A stretch of DNA of 64,000 nucleotides from assembly GCF_014282275.1 (NCBI RefSeq), contig NZ_VFIA01000005.1, positions 186,001 through 250,000 on the forward strand, read 5' to 3'. Under the pieces are notes generated by a model. The model was not told where the DNA came from. It ran no database searches and worked only from the letters and a program-made list of their open reading frames with translations. The position numbers were made by a program, and so were the translations under genes. The DNA comes from Spirosoma utsteinense (GTDB taxonomy: Bacteria; Bacteroidota; Bacteroidia; Cytophagales; Spirosomataceae). The stretch's first letter is position 1, and every line of letters starts with the position of its first letter. Below, piece after piece: positions 1 to 7,056 of the stretch.

Positions 1-2
1 CG

Positions 3-68
3 CTGGGCGTTCACGCCATGATCCCAAAATCCATTTTCACCAACAGGAAGTTCAGTTACTGGTCATAA
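3..68 (+). CDS. possible C-terminal tail of a gene entering from the left
   Basis: One frame is open from the window edge to a TAA at 66-68 and would end in FSYWS. A strong hairpin starts ten bases after the stop, which is the usual layout for a gene end. An aromatic-rich tail would fit an outer-membrane beta-barrel protein, but 21 residues cannot identify a family. Other frames are also open here, so this is only a plausible reading. Confidence 0.3.
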   Translation: MGVHAMIPKSIFTNRKFSYWS

Positions 69-77
69 GCAAAGCCT

Positions 78-116
78 GTAAACCACTTCCGGGAATTATG
101 CCCGGAAGTGGTTTAC
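78..116. terminator. 16-bp hairpin, likely bidirectional terminator
   Basis: The arms 78-93 and 101-116 are perfectly complementary with a seven-base loop. The hairpin lies between the end of a possible plus-strand gene and the stop codon of the minus-strand H-NOX remnant (113-115), so it could serve both. There is no long T-run. Confidence 0.65.
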
Positions 117-653
117 TTACTCGTTTTAACGATCAGGAACTCAACTTTACTGCCATCATCCGACAAGGCGTGTTGCGTTATCCGGGCCTCTTCATTATAG
201 TGCGCCAGCGTCCCCTCAATCAATCCGTATGCCAGGTCGGCTATTTTTCAATTGGATTCATAAACCATCCGTAAGGTTTGGGCATCGGGCCTCTCCATGT
301 AAAAATGAGGCAGTTCGGCATCTGCGTATAGTTTTTTAACCTCTACATGAATATAGTCGTGGACCGAGTTCAGGAAAGAAAACGCATCGGGGGCCGCTAC
401 AATGAAGTGCTGGTAGCTAACAACGAACGTTTGAAATAAATACCGGCCAAACTCCCTCAACACATCCGGTACCGGCTGATTCGTATGCTGGCTTACTGTA
501 GTGACCAGACATTTCATGGGGAGGATACGTGCCGGCTGAGGTGTAAGCCCCTCCCGAAGGCAAATCTGCAGTTAACAAGAGTGAATCAACCAACTCATAG
601 CCAAACTTTTGTTCAACCATTTCGAGCAATTGGGTAAATACGATCCCTTTCAA
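113..653 (-). pseudogene. broken H-NOX (heme-NO/O2 binding) sensor gene
   Basis: Two minus-strand fragments together make one H-NOX protein of about 180 residues. The first (from 653) begins MKGIVFTQLLEMVEQKFGYE and continues through GGAYTSAGTY. The second (from about 517) carries PVPDVLREFGRYLFQTF and the helix with VHDYIHVEVKKLY, where the proximal heme histidine is expected. The reading frame changes near 517-527, just after a HEM tripeptide. A TGA at 248-250 then interrupts the YxSxR heme-propionate motif: the sequence reads YESN-stop, and a single C-to-T change of CGA explains it. Past that stop the same frame stays open for 44 codons (KIADLAYGLIEG and on) to TAA at 113-115, the length expected of the family. 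With two independent lesions a functional full-length product is unlikely unless the sequence has errors. H-NOX proteins are gas sensors that usually signal to kinases or diguanylate cyclases. Confidence 0.85.
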
Positions 654-1116
654 TTTAAATCAATTTGGCATTAACGTTACAAAGAACGCTACTAAACCAA
701 TTAATATGAATATTCTTTCAATTATATATAAATGTATTTAATGGAAAAGTGCAAAACTTTTCCTGATATAGCTTTTCTATACTAGAAAATGCTTAGCCGT
801 TAGTTACATATCTATTTTCTACCGTGTGTATTATACTAACTGCCATAAAGTAACAATTAGACTTTTCTACATACTAGTAAACTCTAAAATTACTTATATA
901 TTAAGTTCGTATAATAAAAATACCTATCCATATACCGTAATGATCTATAAATATCTTTAATAAGCTTATATTTGGTTAATAAGACCCGTTTTTCATTTTT
1001 TTGTTTATTTAGGAAATTCTCATCATCAACATAAATATATTGATTATCAACGAGTTATTGGATACGCCATAATAGGTGTATCAACAAGATTCAAGTCTAT
1101 TAATTTTTACACCGTT
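654..1116. other. AT-rich intergenic region
   Basis: This stretch between the H-NOX remnant (minus) and the AhpD-like gene (plus) is clearly more AT-rich than the coding DNA around it. It should hold the promoters of both divergent genes. I found no clean TTTG/TAnnTTTG pair, no RNA gene and no convincing short ORF. Confidence 0.5.
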
Positions 1117-1683
1117 ATGCAATCAAACTATCCGTTCACCATTGTGCCTTATGAAGAGGCTACGCCAGAAGTCAAACTGATTTATGACGATACCAAACGA
1201 GCCCTGGGTTTACCCTTTGTGTTGAACTGGTTCGCCTGCCAGGGCAGTAATCCCCTCCTTTTACAGGGAAACTGGACCAAATTGCGCACCACCCTCGTAG
1301 AAGGATCAGTGCCTAACCTGATCAAACAGCTTATTATCTATAATGTGTCGGCCCAGCGTGGATGCCAGTACTGCGCGAAAGCTCATGCCGTGTTTGCCAA
1401 TGCAATGGGAAAATCGCTGGGTGATAACTTCGTGGTTACCGAAAATTTAGACTCAGACCTGATTCCGGTCAGTTATCGGACGGCCGTAAAAGTCGTTACC
1501 AAAGCGGCCCTTCAGTCGGCTTCCGTGACCGCTACCGATTTCGAGCAGTTGGCAGATGCTGGTTTCGATCAGGGTGAGATTCAGGAGCTCATGGCCCAGG
1601 CCGATCTGGTCAATATGCTGAATACAATCGCGGATATATCTGGTATCAAGATTGACAACGCATTATTGGAAATCGATAGCTAA
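1117..1683 (+). CDS. carboxymuconolactone decarboxylase / AhpD-like protein
   Basis: This 188-residue protein carries the alkylhydroperoxidase-D signature: C83 and C86 in RGCQYCAKAH with H90 three residues after the second Cys. In the family this redox-active Cys pair, helped by the His, reduces peroxides or protein disulfides in the cytoplasm; other members are decarboxylases without the pair. The size is normal for a single-domain member and there is no signal peptide. The ATG start at 1117 follows a long AT-rich leader region. It is followed after five bases by a GAF/H-box protein and then a receiver protein, so the three probably form one transcript. That suggests a link between redox or peroxide stress and signalling, which is inference only. 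Confidence 0.8.
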   Translation: MQSNYPFTIVPYEEATPEVKLIYDDTKRALGLPFVLNWFACQGSNPLLLQGNWTKLRTTLVEGSVPNLIKQLIIYNVSAQRGCQYCAKAHAVFANAMGKSLGDNFVVTENLDSDLIPVSYRTAVKVVTKAALQSASVTATDFEQLADAGFDQGEIQELMAQADLVNMLNTIADISGIKIDNALLEIDS

Positions 1684-1688
1684 CCACT

Positions 1689-2546
1689 GTGTCAACCGTC
1701 CTTGCCTTTAAATATCGCCTTATCTATGAGTCTTTATCCCGCTTTTCGAGCGCCCTGAGTCGCTCGACCACGCTGGATCAGGTGAGGCAGTGTTTACAGG
1801 GCCAGATCAAGTATTTGTTCGACTACCAACTGGTGCGGTTCAGTTTTTACCAGCAGGGGTATTACGTCACCTTTTCACTCGTCCCAACGGGCTCGAATGT
1901 GGTATGCGGTAGTGCCGGTCTACTTTGGAAACACGAGCAAATCCTCAGCGAAAGTCATGTCCCGGCTATCCTCGACGATGCCGCTTTAATTGCCGACAGT
2001 TTACAACCATCCCAACTGCGGTTGCCGGAAAAACCTACTCAGATCTGGGGCTGGCATGTGGCATTTTCAGCAGACTCAGGTCTGATCGTATCAGTATTTT
2101 CTGGTGGTGATCGACAATTTCAGCCTGCCGACGTTCCTATTCTGCGGATTGCAGTAGAGAATCTGTATGCTAAAATACTGTCGATCAAACTAATCGAAGA
2201 ACTGGGCAGTAAACAGCAGGAGCTTCAGCTGGCCTTGTCGAACCTTCAGGAGAAGAACGATGTCATCGCCCAGTTAGTAGCCACACAGGAAGCTGTTATT
2301 CAGTACCGCACGCAGGAACTGGAGCACAAAAACACAAGGTTGCTGGAAGTTTCCCGCCAGCACGCCCATACAATTCGGGAACCACTATCCCGCATTCTTA
2401 GCCTGGCTTACCTGATGGAAACGTTTTCTGCGGAGGAGATCATGGAAGAAATGATGCCGATGCTGGTAGTAACTTCTCACGACCTGGATAAGGCCCTGCA
2501 ACAGATTATCAGCAGCATCGATGCAGATTTAACAACGGCGGGCTAA
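1689..2546 (+). CDS. GAF-like sensor with coiled coil and histidine-kinase-type H-box, no ATPase domain
   Basis: The 285-residue product starts with GTG at 1689, five bases after the upstream stop. Residues 1-170 look like a GAF-type sensor domain. Residues 175-220 are a heptad-rich coiled coil. The C-terminal part contains HAHTIREPLSRIL, which resembles the H-box of HisKA dimerisation domains, followed by a second helix that would close the four-helix bundle. The HATPase catalytic domain (N, G1, G2 boxes) is missing and the protein ends about 60 residues after the H-box, with no sign of a frameshift downstream. It could be a phosphotransfer or dimerisation partner served by another kinase. 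The receiver gene that follows 27 bases later is the obvious partner. There is no membrane segment, so it should be cytoplasmic. Confidence 0.65.
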   Translation: MSTVLAFKYRLIYESLSRFSSALSRSTTLDQVRQCLQGQIKYLFDYQLVRFSFYQQGYYVTFSLVPTGSNVVCGSAGLLWKHEQILSESHVPAILDDAALIADSLQPSQLRLPEKPTQIWGWHVAFSADSGLIVSVFSGGDRQFQPADVPILRIAVENLYAKILSIKLIEELGSKQQELQLALSNLQEKNDVIAQLVATQEAVIQYRTQELEHKNTRLLEVSRQHAHTIREPLSRILSLAYLMETFSAEEIMEEMMPMLVVTSHDLDKALQQIISSIDADLTTAG

Positions 2547-2573
2547 TGCGGCTTAACTAATTATTTCAACGAC

Positions 2574-2978
2574 ATGGACGCAACAATCATGCTGGTCGAC
2601 GACAGCGCCATCTGTAATTTAATGATGAAAAAGGTGTTGTCCCGCCTATTCGACAACCTGAAGATTCATGACTTTACTGACCCGGAGGTAGCTTATTCAG
2701 AACTGCCGACCATCAATCCTTCCCTTATTTTTTTAGACCTGAACATGCCGGAACTCGACGGCTGGGGCTTTTTAAAACAGATGCAGGAATCGGGGCAAAA
2801 AAACCGGGTCATCATCCTTACCTCGTCCACCAGTACGCTGGACCAGGCCCGGTGTGCCAGCTTTTCAAACGTAATTGCCTACCATACGAAGCCATTGACT
2901 CAGGCGCTGGTCAACTCGCTTATGCAAACCTTTCAGACGGAGAGTTTCTCTGCTGGCAGGCTACCGGCAACACCATAG
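2574..2978 (+). CDS. single-domain response regulator (CheY-like receiver)
   Basis: This 134-residue protein is a lone receiver domain. The acidic pair D9-D10, the phospho-acceptor D55 in LIFLDLNMPE, the T83-S84 switch position and K106 in the YHTKPL motif are all present, so it should accept a phosphate. No output domain follows. Single receivers of this kind act by binding partners or as phosphorelay intermediates. It directly follows the H-box protein and probably works with it. A hairpin straddles its stop codon. Confidence 0.85.
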   Translation: MDATIMLVDDSAICNLMMKKVLSRLFDNLKIHDFTDPEVAYSELPTINPSLIFLDLNMPELDGWGFLKQMQESGQKNRVIILTSSTSTLDQARCASFSNVIAYHTKPLTQALVNSLMQTFQTESFSAGRLPATP

Positions 2979-2986
2979 CCTGCCAG
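2953..2986. terminator. 11-bp hairpin over the receiver gene stop codon
   Basis: The arms 2953-2963 and 2976-2986 are perfectly complementary around a 12-base loop. The TAG stop (2976-2978) of the receiver gene opens the second arm. It lies between two convergent genes and probably ends both transcripts. Confidence 0.6.
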
Positions 2987-2994
2987 TCAGGCCG

Positions 2995-3222
2995 TTAGTT
3001 ACAGGTAGTTACTACGGTAAGGCTGCTGGTCGTGATGGTATTGGCCGTAACAAAGGCCGACACTTCATCATTGCCGCAAACCTGCTGCTTGTTCGTATTG
3101 ACGGGAGCGGTTCTACTATAGGTTATGGTTTCGCAACTCTTACAATTTTTCTTCTTTAATACGCCCCCTTCACAGGCAGAAAGAAACGCGATAACGGTGA
3201 CGGCTGCGACTATTTTTAACAT
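2995..3222 (-). CDS. small lipoprotein of unknown function
   Basis: Translation from the ATG at 3222 gives 75 residues starting MLKIVAAVTVIAFLSAC, a short signal peptide with the lipobox LSAC, so the mature protein would be a lipid-anchored peptide of about 58 residues. Two Cys in KKKNCKSCET and two near the C-terminus could form disulfides in the periplasm. A reading frame extends upstream to a TTG at 3258, but that would bury the signal peptide behind extra residues. I do not recognise the family. Confidence 0.6.
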   Translation of the reverse strand: MLKIVAAVTVIAFLSACEGGVLKKKNCKSCETITYSRTAPVNTNKQQVCGNDEVSAFVTANTITTSSLTVVTTCN

Positions 3223-3400
3223 GCGTTGAGATCGGTTCAAAGTTTTGTATAAAGCCAACGTTCAGTCCATCGCAAATCGTACGTAAGTCCATCGGTTGTC
3301 AGGCGGTAGCTCTTCAGACAAAAGCCATGGAACTAGCCCATACCAACGGGGACCACGTTAAAGCTACGAGACAACATTACAGCGTATGCAGAAAAAGAAA

Positions 3401-3451
3401 CCGGCGATAAGCCGGGTTGTCTGGCGCTGGCCAGACCCTGCTTATCGCCGG
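3401..3451 (-). terminator. hairpin at the end of the 3442-3855 lipoprotein gene
   Basis: The arms 3401-3411 and 3441-3451 (CCGGCGATAAG and its complement) are perfect. A second small palindrome (CTGGC/GCCAG) sits inside the loop. The stop codon of the minus-strand gene lies in the upstream arm. Confidence 0.6.
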
Positions 3452-3855
3452 GTCGTTAAGATAACGTCGCTACTGGGGTATTGAACGTCCGTATTGTTTT
3501 CAGCAGTGATAAAAACAACGTTGGGTTCTTCGATCGATGTCGCGTTCAGACGTCCTTTGAGTGCTTTCGAAAACAAACCGGACGATGGATATATCTGCCC
3601 TAGTTTCTTGACGGGATCCCGACCTGCTTCCATCCAGACGATATAGGCCTCTCGGGCTGGACTGAGCATTTTCGGTTCAGCCAGATTCAGCACGTCTACG
3701 GTGATGCCGTAGTTGCGGTTTTTGTCTTTCTTGATTTTCACCTGCCCGGTAGCAGCTGGTACGATCGTAGAACTGGAGAAGGAGATTGTTTTGGAACAGG
3801 AACTTGCCAGCAAGGCTAGCAACAATCCAAATACGATCAGATTACTGGTTTTCAT
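3442..3855 (-). CDS. lipoprotein of unknown function
   Basis: The 137-residue product begins with a signal peptide and the lipobox LASSC (Cys20), so it should be lipid-anchored. The mature part is Ser/Thr- and Lys-rich at first (KIKKDKNRN), then looks like a compact beta-rich domain with VLNLAEPKML and YIVWMEAGRDPVKKLGQ. Small anti-sigma-like or structural lipoproteins of this size are common in Cytophagales, but I cannot assign it. It is not obviously co-transcribed with either neighbour. Confidence 0.65.
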   Translation of the reverse strand: MKTSNLIVFGLLLALLASSCSKTISFSSSTIVPAATGQVKIKKDKNRNYGITVDVLNLAEPKMLSPAREAYIVWMEAGRDPVKKLGQIYPSSGLFSKALKGRLNATSIEEPNVVFITAENNTDVQYPSSDVILTTRR

Positions 3856-4047
3856 GGTACGTTGACGTTAATTAACTGGTAGAATTTGTCCAGGTGTCTA
3901 CAGCAGCCAGGCAGACCGCTATTGACACCTGGACCTCGTTTATTTCTAACCAGCGTAAGCGCCAATTGGTTAACAGAGACGTCGACTAATTCGGGAATTC
4001 TGTCCCGGATACGGCTAGTCGGAGAACGATCTACTGCTTGCCGAAGC

Positions 4048-5355
4048 TTATACCGGATACTGCCATTCGCCCCGGTAGGCCCGGCTCAAAAGCTTGTTCG
4101 CTTCGGCATCGTCCGGAATCTGGTTGCCATCCCAGGCCACACTACGGCCCAGTTTCATAGACAACATACCGAGCAAAGCCATATTGGTAGAGCGGTGCCC
4201 TATTTCGATGTCACATATGGGCAGTTTGTTGGTTTTGATACTATCCAGGAAATTCGTCCAGAGCTGGGCGATATTCTGGTCATCAGGCTTGTTGAGCTGT
4301 GCATCCTGATGAATGGTGGGCTTTTTCGGATCTGATGGGTAGAACGTCCATCCATCGAGCCAGCCCATGTGGAACGTCCCTTCGGTTCCGTAGAAATAAA
4401 CCCCTACAGCCTGTTGCGGATGCGTCTTCTCCGCCATGTTTCCTCCAAACGTCCGGTGTTCCCAAACGGCCGTAAAATCCTCAAATTCAAACGTAGACAC
4501 CTGGTGATCGGGCGCATCGGTACTGTCCTGTTTGATCGATCGCCCCCCGGTGGAGTAGATCTTGCGGGGGTGTTTCTCGTCAGTCCACCACAAGATCTGG
4601 TCGAGCCAGTGGATACCCCAATCGCCAAGGGTACCGTTCGCATAATCCATGAAGTTACGCCAGCCCCTGGGATGCATGGCCGGGTTGAACGCACGCAGCG
4701 GAGCAGGTCCACACCACATGTTCCAGTCCATTTCTTTGGGTGCTTCGCTATCGGGGGTTGGCTTGCCTGCCCCGCCAGCATAATGCACGAACGCCCTCGC
4801 CATCCCAATTTTCCCCACCTTACCGGATTTAAGGAACTCCATACCCGACACATTATGGGGCGATATGCGCCGGTGCATGCCGACCTGACAGATACGCCCC
4901 GTTTGCCGGGCGGTTTTCACCATAGCCTTCCCTTCGTTGATGGTGTGGCTGATAGGCTTCTCAACATACACATGGGCCCCTGCCTGCATGGCGGCAATGG
5001 CAATGAGCGGGTGCCAATGGTCGGGGGTGGCCACAATGACGATTTCGGGCTTCTCTGTGGTCAGCATCTCCCGGTAGTCGCGGTATAGCTTCGGCTGATC
5101 GGCCGTTAGCTTGCCAAGCTCCTCACTGGTCTTTTTAAGCTGGCGCGTATCCACATCGCAAAGCGCAACGATTTTCGATTCACCGGCCTGCACGGCGCAA
5201 CGAAGGATGTTGCCGCCCCACCAGCCTGCGCCCACCACAGCGGTACGGTATTTTTGAGCGGATTTACGGGTAATGAACGCCCGGACCTCCAGCGGGTCGG
5301 TAATGAGCGCGGCTCCGGCAAGCGCCGATGTTTTCAGAAAATCAGTACGGTTCAT
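4048..5355 (-). CDS. Gfo/Idh/MocA family oxidoreductase
   Basis: The product is 435 residues. A Rossmann fold opens at RTAVVGAGWWGG (residues 37-48) and the family motif EKP is at 132-134 in VYVEKPISHT. A substrate-binding domain with DYANGTLGDWGIHWLDQILW follows, as in the secreted NAD(P)-dependent sugar dehydrogenases of Bacteroidota. Such enzymes oxidise or epimerise sugars or cyclitols; the substrate cannot be read from the sequence. The N-terminus MNRTDFLKTSALAGAA resembles the Tat leaders of this family (NRRDFLKTS), but the second Arg is Thr, so export by Tat is uncertain. It appears to be a single-gene unit, with the tRNA-Leu upstream on the same strand. Confidence 0.85.
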   Translation of the reverse strand: MNRTDFLKTSALAGAALITDPLEVRAFITRKSAQKYRTAVVGAGWWGGNILRCAVQAGESKIVALCDVDTRQLKKTSEELGKLTADQPKLYRDYREMLTTEKPEIVIVATPDHWHPLIAIAAMQAGAHVYVEKPISHTINEGKAMVKTARQTGRICQVGMHRRISPHNVSGMEFLKSGKVGKIGMARAFVHYAGGAGKPTPDSEAPKEMDWNMWCGPAPLRAFNPAMHPRGWRNFMDYANGTLGDWGIHWLDQILWWTDEKHPRKIYSTGGRSIKQDSTDAPDHQVSTFEFEDFTAVWEHRTFGGNMAEKTHPQQAVGVYFYGTEGTFHMGWLDGWTFYPSDPKKPTIHQDAQLNKPDDQNIAQLWTNFLDSIKTNKLPICDIEIGHRSTNMALLGMLSMKLGRSVAWDGNQIPDDAEANKLLSRAYRGEWQYPV

Positions 5356-5512
5356 CAGGTAAAGCAGGATGGCCGAATTCAGGAAATTCCAGCCTTGGTC
5401 AGGTGTATAGCCTCGACTGATCGTTCGTCAATCGCAATGGATAAAGCAGACACCCCCTTTTTTTTACCATCGACTAGCTGGAATAGCCTACTATTCAGCC
5501 AGCGCTTAAAAA

Positions 5513-5553
5513 CAAGAATGCCTGACCGACACGAAGTCAGTCAGGCATTCTTG
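5513..5553 (-). terminator. rho-independent terminator of the tRNA-Leu
   Basis: A perfect 14-bp stem (5513-5526 with 5540-5553) is followed on the minus strand by CTTGTTTTTAAG, a T-run. It starts five bases after the tRNA 3' end, so it should terminate that transcript. Confidence 0.8.
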
Positions 5554-5557
5554 CTAG

Positions 5558-5641
5558 TACCGGGTGCCGGACTCGAACCGGCATGTCCTTGCGAACAATG
5601 GTGTTTGAGACCATCGCGTCTACCGGTTCCGCCAACCCGGC
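5558..5641 (-). tRNA. tRNA-Leu (CAA)
   Basis: The minus strand folds into a class II tRNA of 84 nt. The acceptor arm is GCCGGGT with ACCCGGT (a G-U first pair) and discriminator A. The D-arm lies in GGCGGAACCGGTAGACGC. The anticodon stem ATGGT/ACCAT encloses the loop CTCAAAC, giving anticodon CAA. A long variable arm (GTTC/GGAC) and the T-arm GCCGG-TTCGAGT-CCGGC follow. CCA is not encoded. It reads UUG codons. Confidence 0.95.
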
Positions 5642-5750
5642 GTTGAAATCGGTACGTCTGATGTCAAACGTGGGTGCAAAAGTAGGTAAAGGCAATCAAA
5701 GGAGAAAGCGGGTGCCGAAAAAATGTTGTTTCTTTTCTGCCCCTTCGTGT

Positions 5751-6989
5751 TTACTCATACCGCAGAGCCTCGATCGGATCGAGCTTGGAGGCCCGTACGG
5801 CGGGATAGATACCAGCAAACAAACCCACGCCTATACAAACGACAAGACCAAGTCCCATCCAGACCCATGGCACGACGAACCCGCCCTTGCCCTGGCTAAC
5901 GAGGGAGGCAATGATATTACCGATACCAAGTCCCATTACTACTCCGCCTATACCGCCCAGAATGCAGATTACAACTGCTTCGATCAGGAACTGCTCCCGA
6001 ATACGCTGGGGTGTAGCACCGAGCGACTTACGAATACCGATCTCACGAGTGCGCTCCGTTACCGATACCAGCATGATGTTGAGCAGGGCGATGGCGGCAC
6101 CCAGCAGGGTGATAAACCCGATGCCGAAGCCGCCAATGCGGAGGTAGCCGGTTATATTTTCGGTTTCTTTGGCCAGATCGTCGGCCCGCTCGATATCGAA
6201 CGAGTCGGGCTGGCCGAGCGGGTCGCGCCTTACCTGCCGCATAACGCCCCGTGCCTCACCAACGGCTTCGTCCTGATCGCCAACCGTTGGCACCGAGGCT
6301 GTAATGGAAAATGTCTGTCGCTGTGACCCCGCCAGCGCGCGGGCGTTATCGAGCGGAATCAGAATCATCCGGTCGTCTCCACCACCCGAAAAACCGCCTT
6401 TTTTATCCAGCACCCCTACTATTTTGTACTGGTTGCCCGATACCCGGATCACCTGATTGACGGGATTGAGTTTCTTCTCGAACAATGTCCCAGCCACTTC
6501 GCTGCCAATCACGGCTACGTTGAGGCCATAGTCGGTATCGTTCTGCGTCAGGTTACGGCCCGTCTGGAGGGTATAGCCTTTTACCATCAGGTAGGTAGGA
6601 TCGCCCCCGATCAACTGCACGTTGGGGTTGGTTTTTTTAGAGCCGAACTTGGCCTGAGCCGCGCCGGTAGCCACCGTCGACACCGAAATGGTAGCCCCAT
6701 ACGGAAACCGCCGTTTGAACTGTACGGCGTCAAAATAGTCGATGGGTTCGTCCTGTTTCCGAACGCGTCCGCCCTGCCGGTAATCGTCCTGCCGGGCTAC
6801 AATACTGAACGTGTTGGCACCAAGACCGGCAAAACTAGTGTTGACCGAATTCTGAAGTCCGTCGATAGCCGTCAGAATACCCACCAGCGAAGTGATACCG
6901 ATCGCAATGATCAGCGAAGTTAGAATAGTACGCAGTCGGTTGCTGGCAATCGAGCGCAAACCTTCCCGGATGTTTTCGATGAGGTTCAT
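5751..6989 (-). CDS. MacB-like ABC transporter permease
   Basis: At 412 residues this has the four-helix MacB/FtsX-type layout. There is one membrane helix near residues 20-40, a large periplasmic domain (about 45-275, MacB_PCD), then three helices near 283-310, 330-360 and 370-395. The conserved ERTREIGIRKSLGATPQRI stretch precedes helix 3 and the protein ends with KLDPIEALRYE, both hallmarks of the family. These permeases work with a separate ATPase, here not adjacent, in export of peptides or lipoproteins or in mechanotransmission across the envelope. It is transcribed divergently from the secreted protein at 7057, with a promoter close to its start codon. Confidence 0.9.
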   Translation of the reverse strand: MNLIENIREGLRSIASNRLRTILTSLIIAIGITSLVGILTAIDGLQNSVNTSFAGLGANTFSIVARQDDYRQGGRVRKQDEPIDYFDAVQFKRRFPYGATISVSTVATGAAQAKFGSKKTNPNVQLIGGDPTYLMVKGYTLQTGRNLTQNDTDYGLNVAVIGSEVAGTLFEKKLNPVNQVIRVSGNQYKIVGVLDKKGGFSGGGDDRMILIPLDNARALAGSQRQTFSITASVPTVGDQDEAVGEARGVMRQVRRDPLGQPDSFDIERADDLAKETENITGYLRIGGFGIGFITLLGAAIALLNIMLVSVTERTREIGIRKSLGATPQRIREQFLIEAVVICILGGIGGVVMGLGIGNIIASLVSQGKGGFVVPWVWMGLGLVVCIGVGLFAGIYPAVRASKLDPIEALRYE

Positions 6990-6995
6990 TTAGCA

Positions 6996-7025
6996 CAAAA
7001 ATTGCTTATCTTTCGTTATGACAAA
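6996..7025 (-). promoter_or_regulatory. candidate promoter of the MacB-like gene
   Basis: Read on the minus strand, TTTG (7022-7025), an 18-base spacer and AATTTTTG (6996-7003) match the Bacteroidota -33/-7 pattern TTTG / TAnnTTTG except for one base. The box ends only six bases before the ATG at 6989, so the transcript would have almost no leader. Confidence 0.4.
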
Positions 7026-7056
7026 GCTACCATATGCATTACTAATCGGAAAGCCA

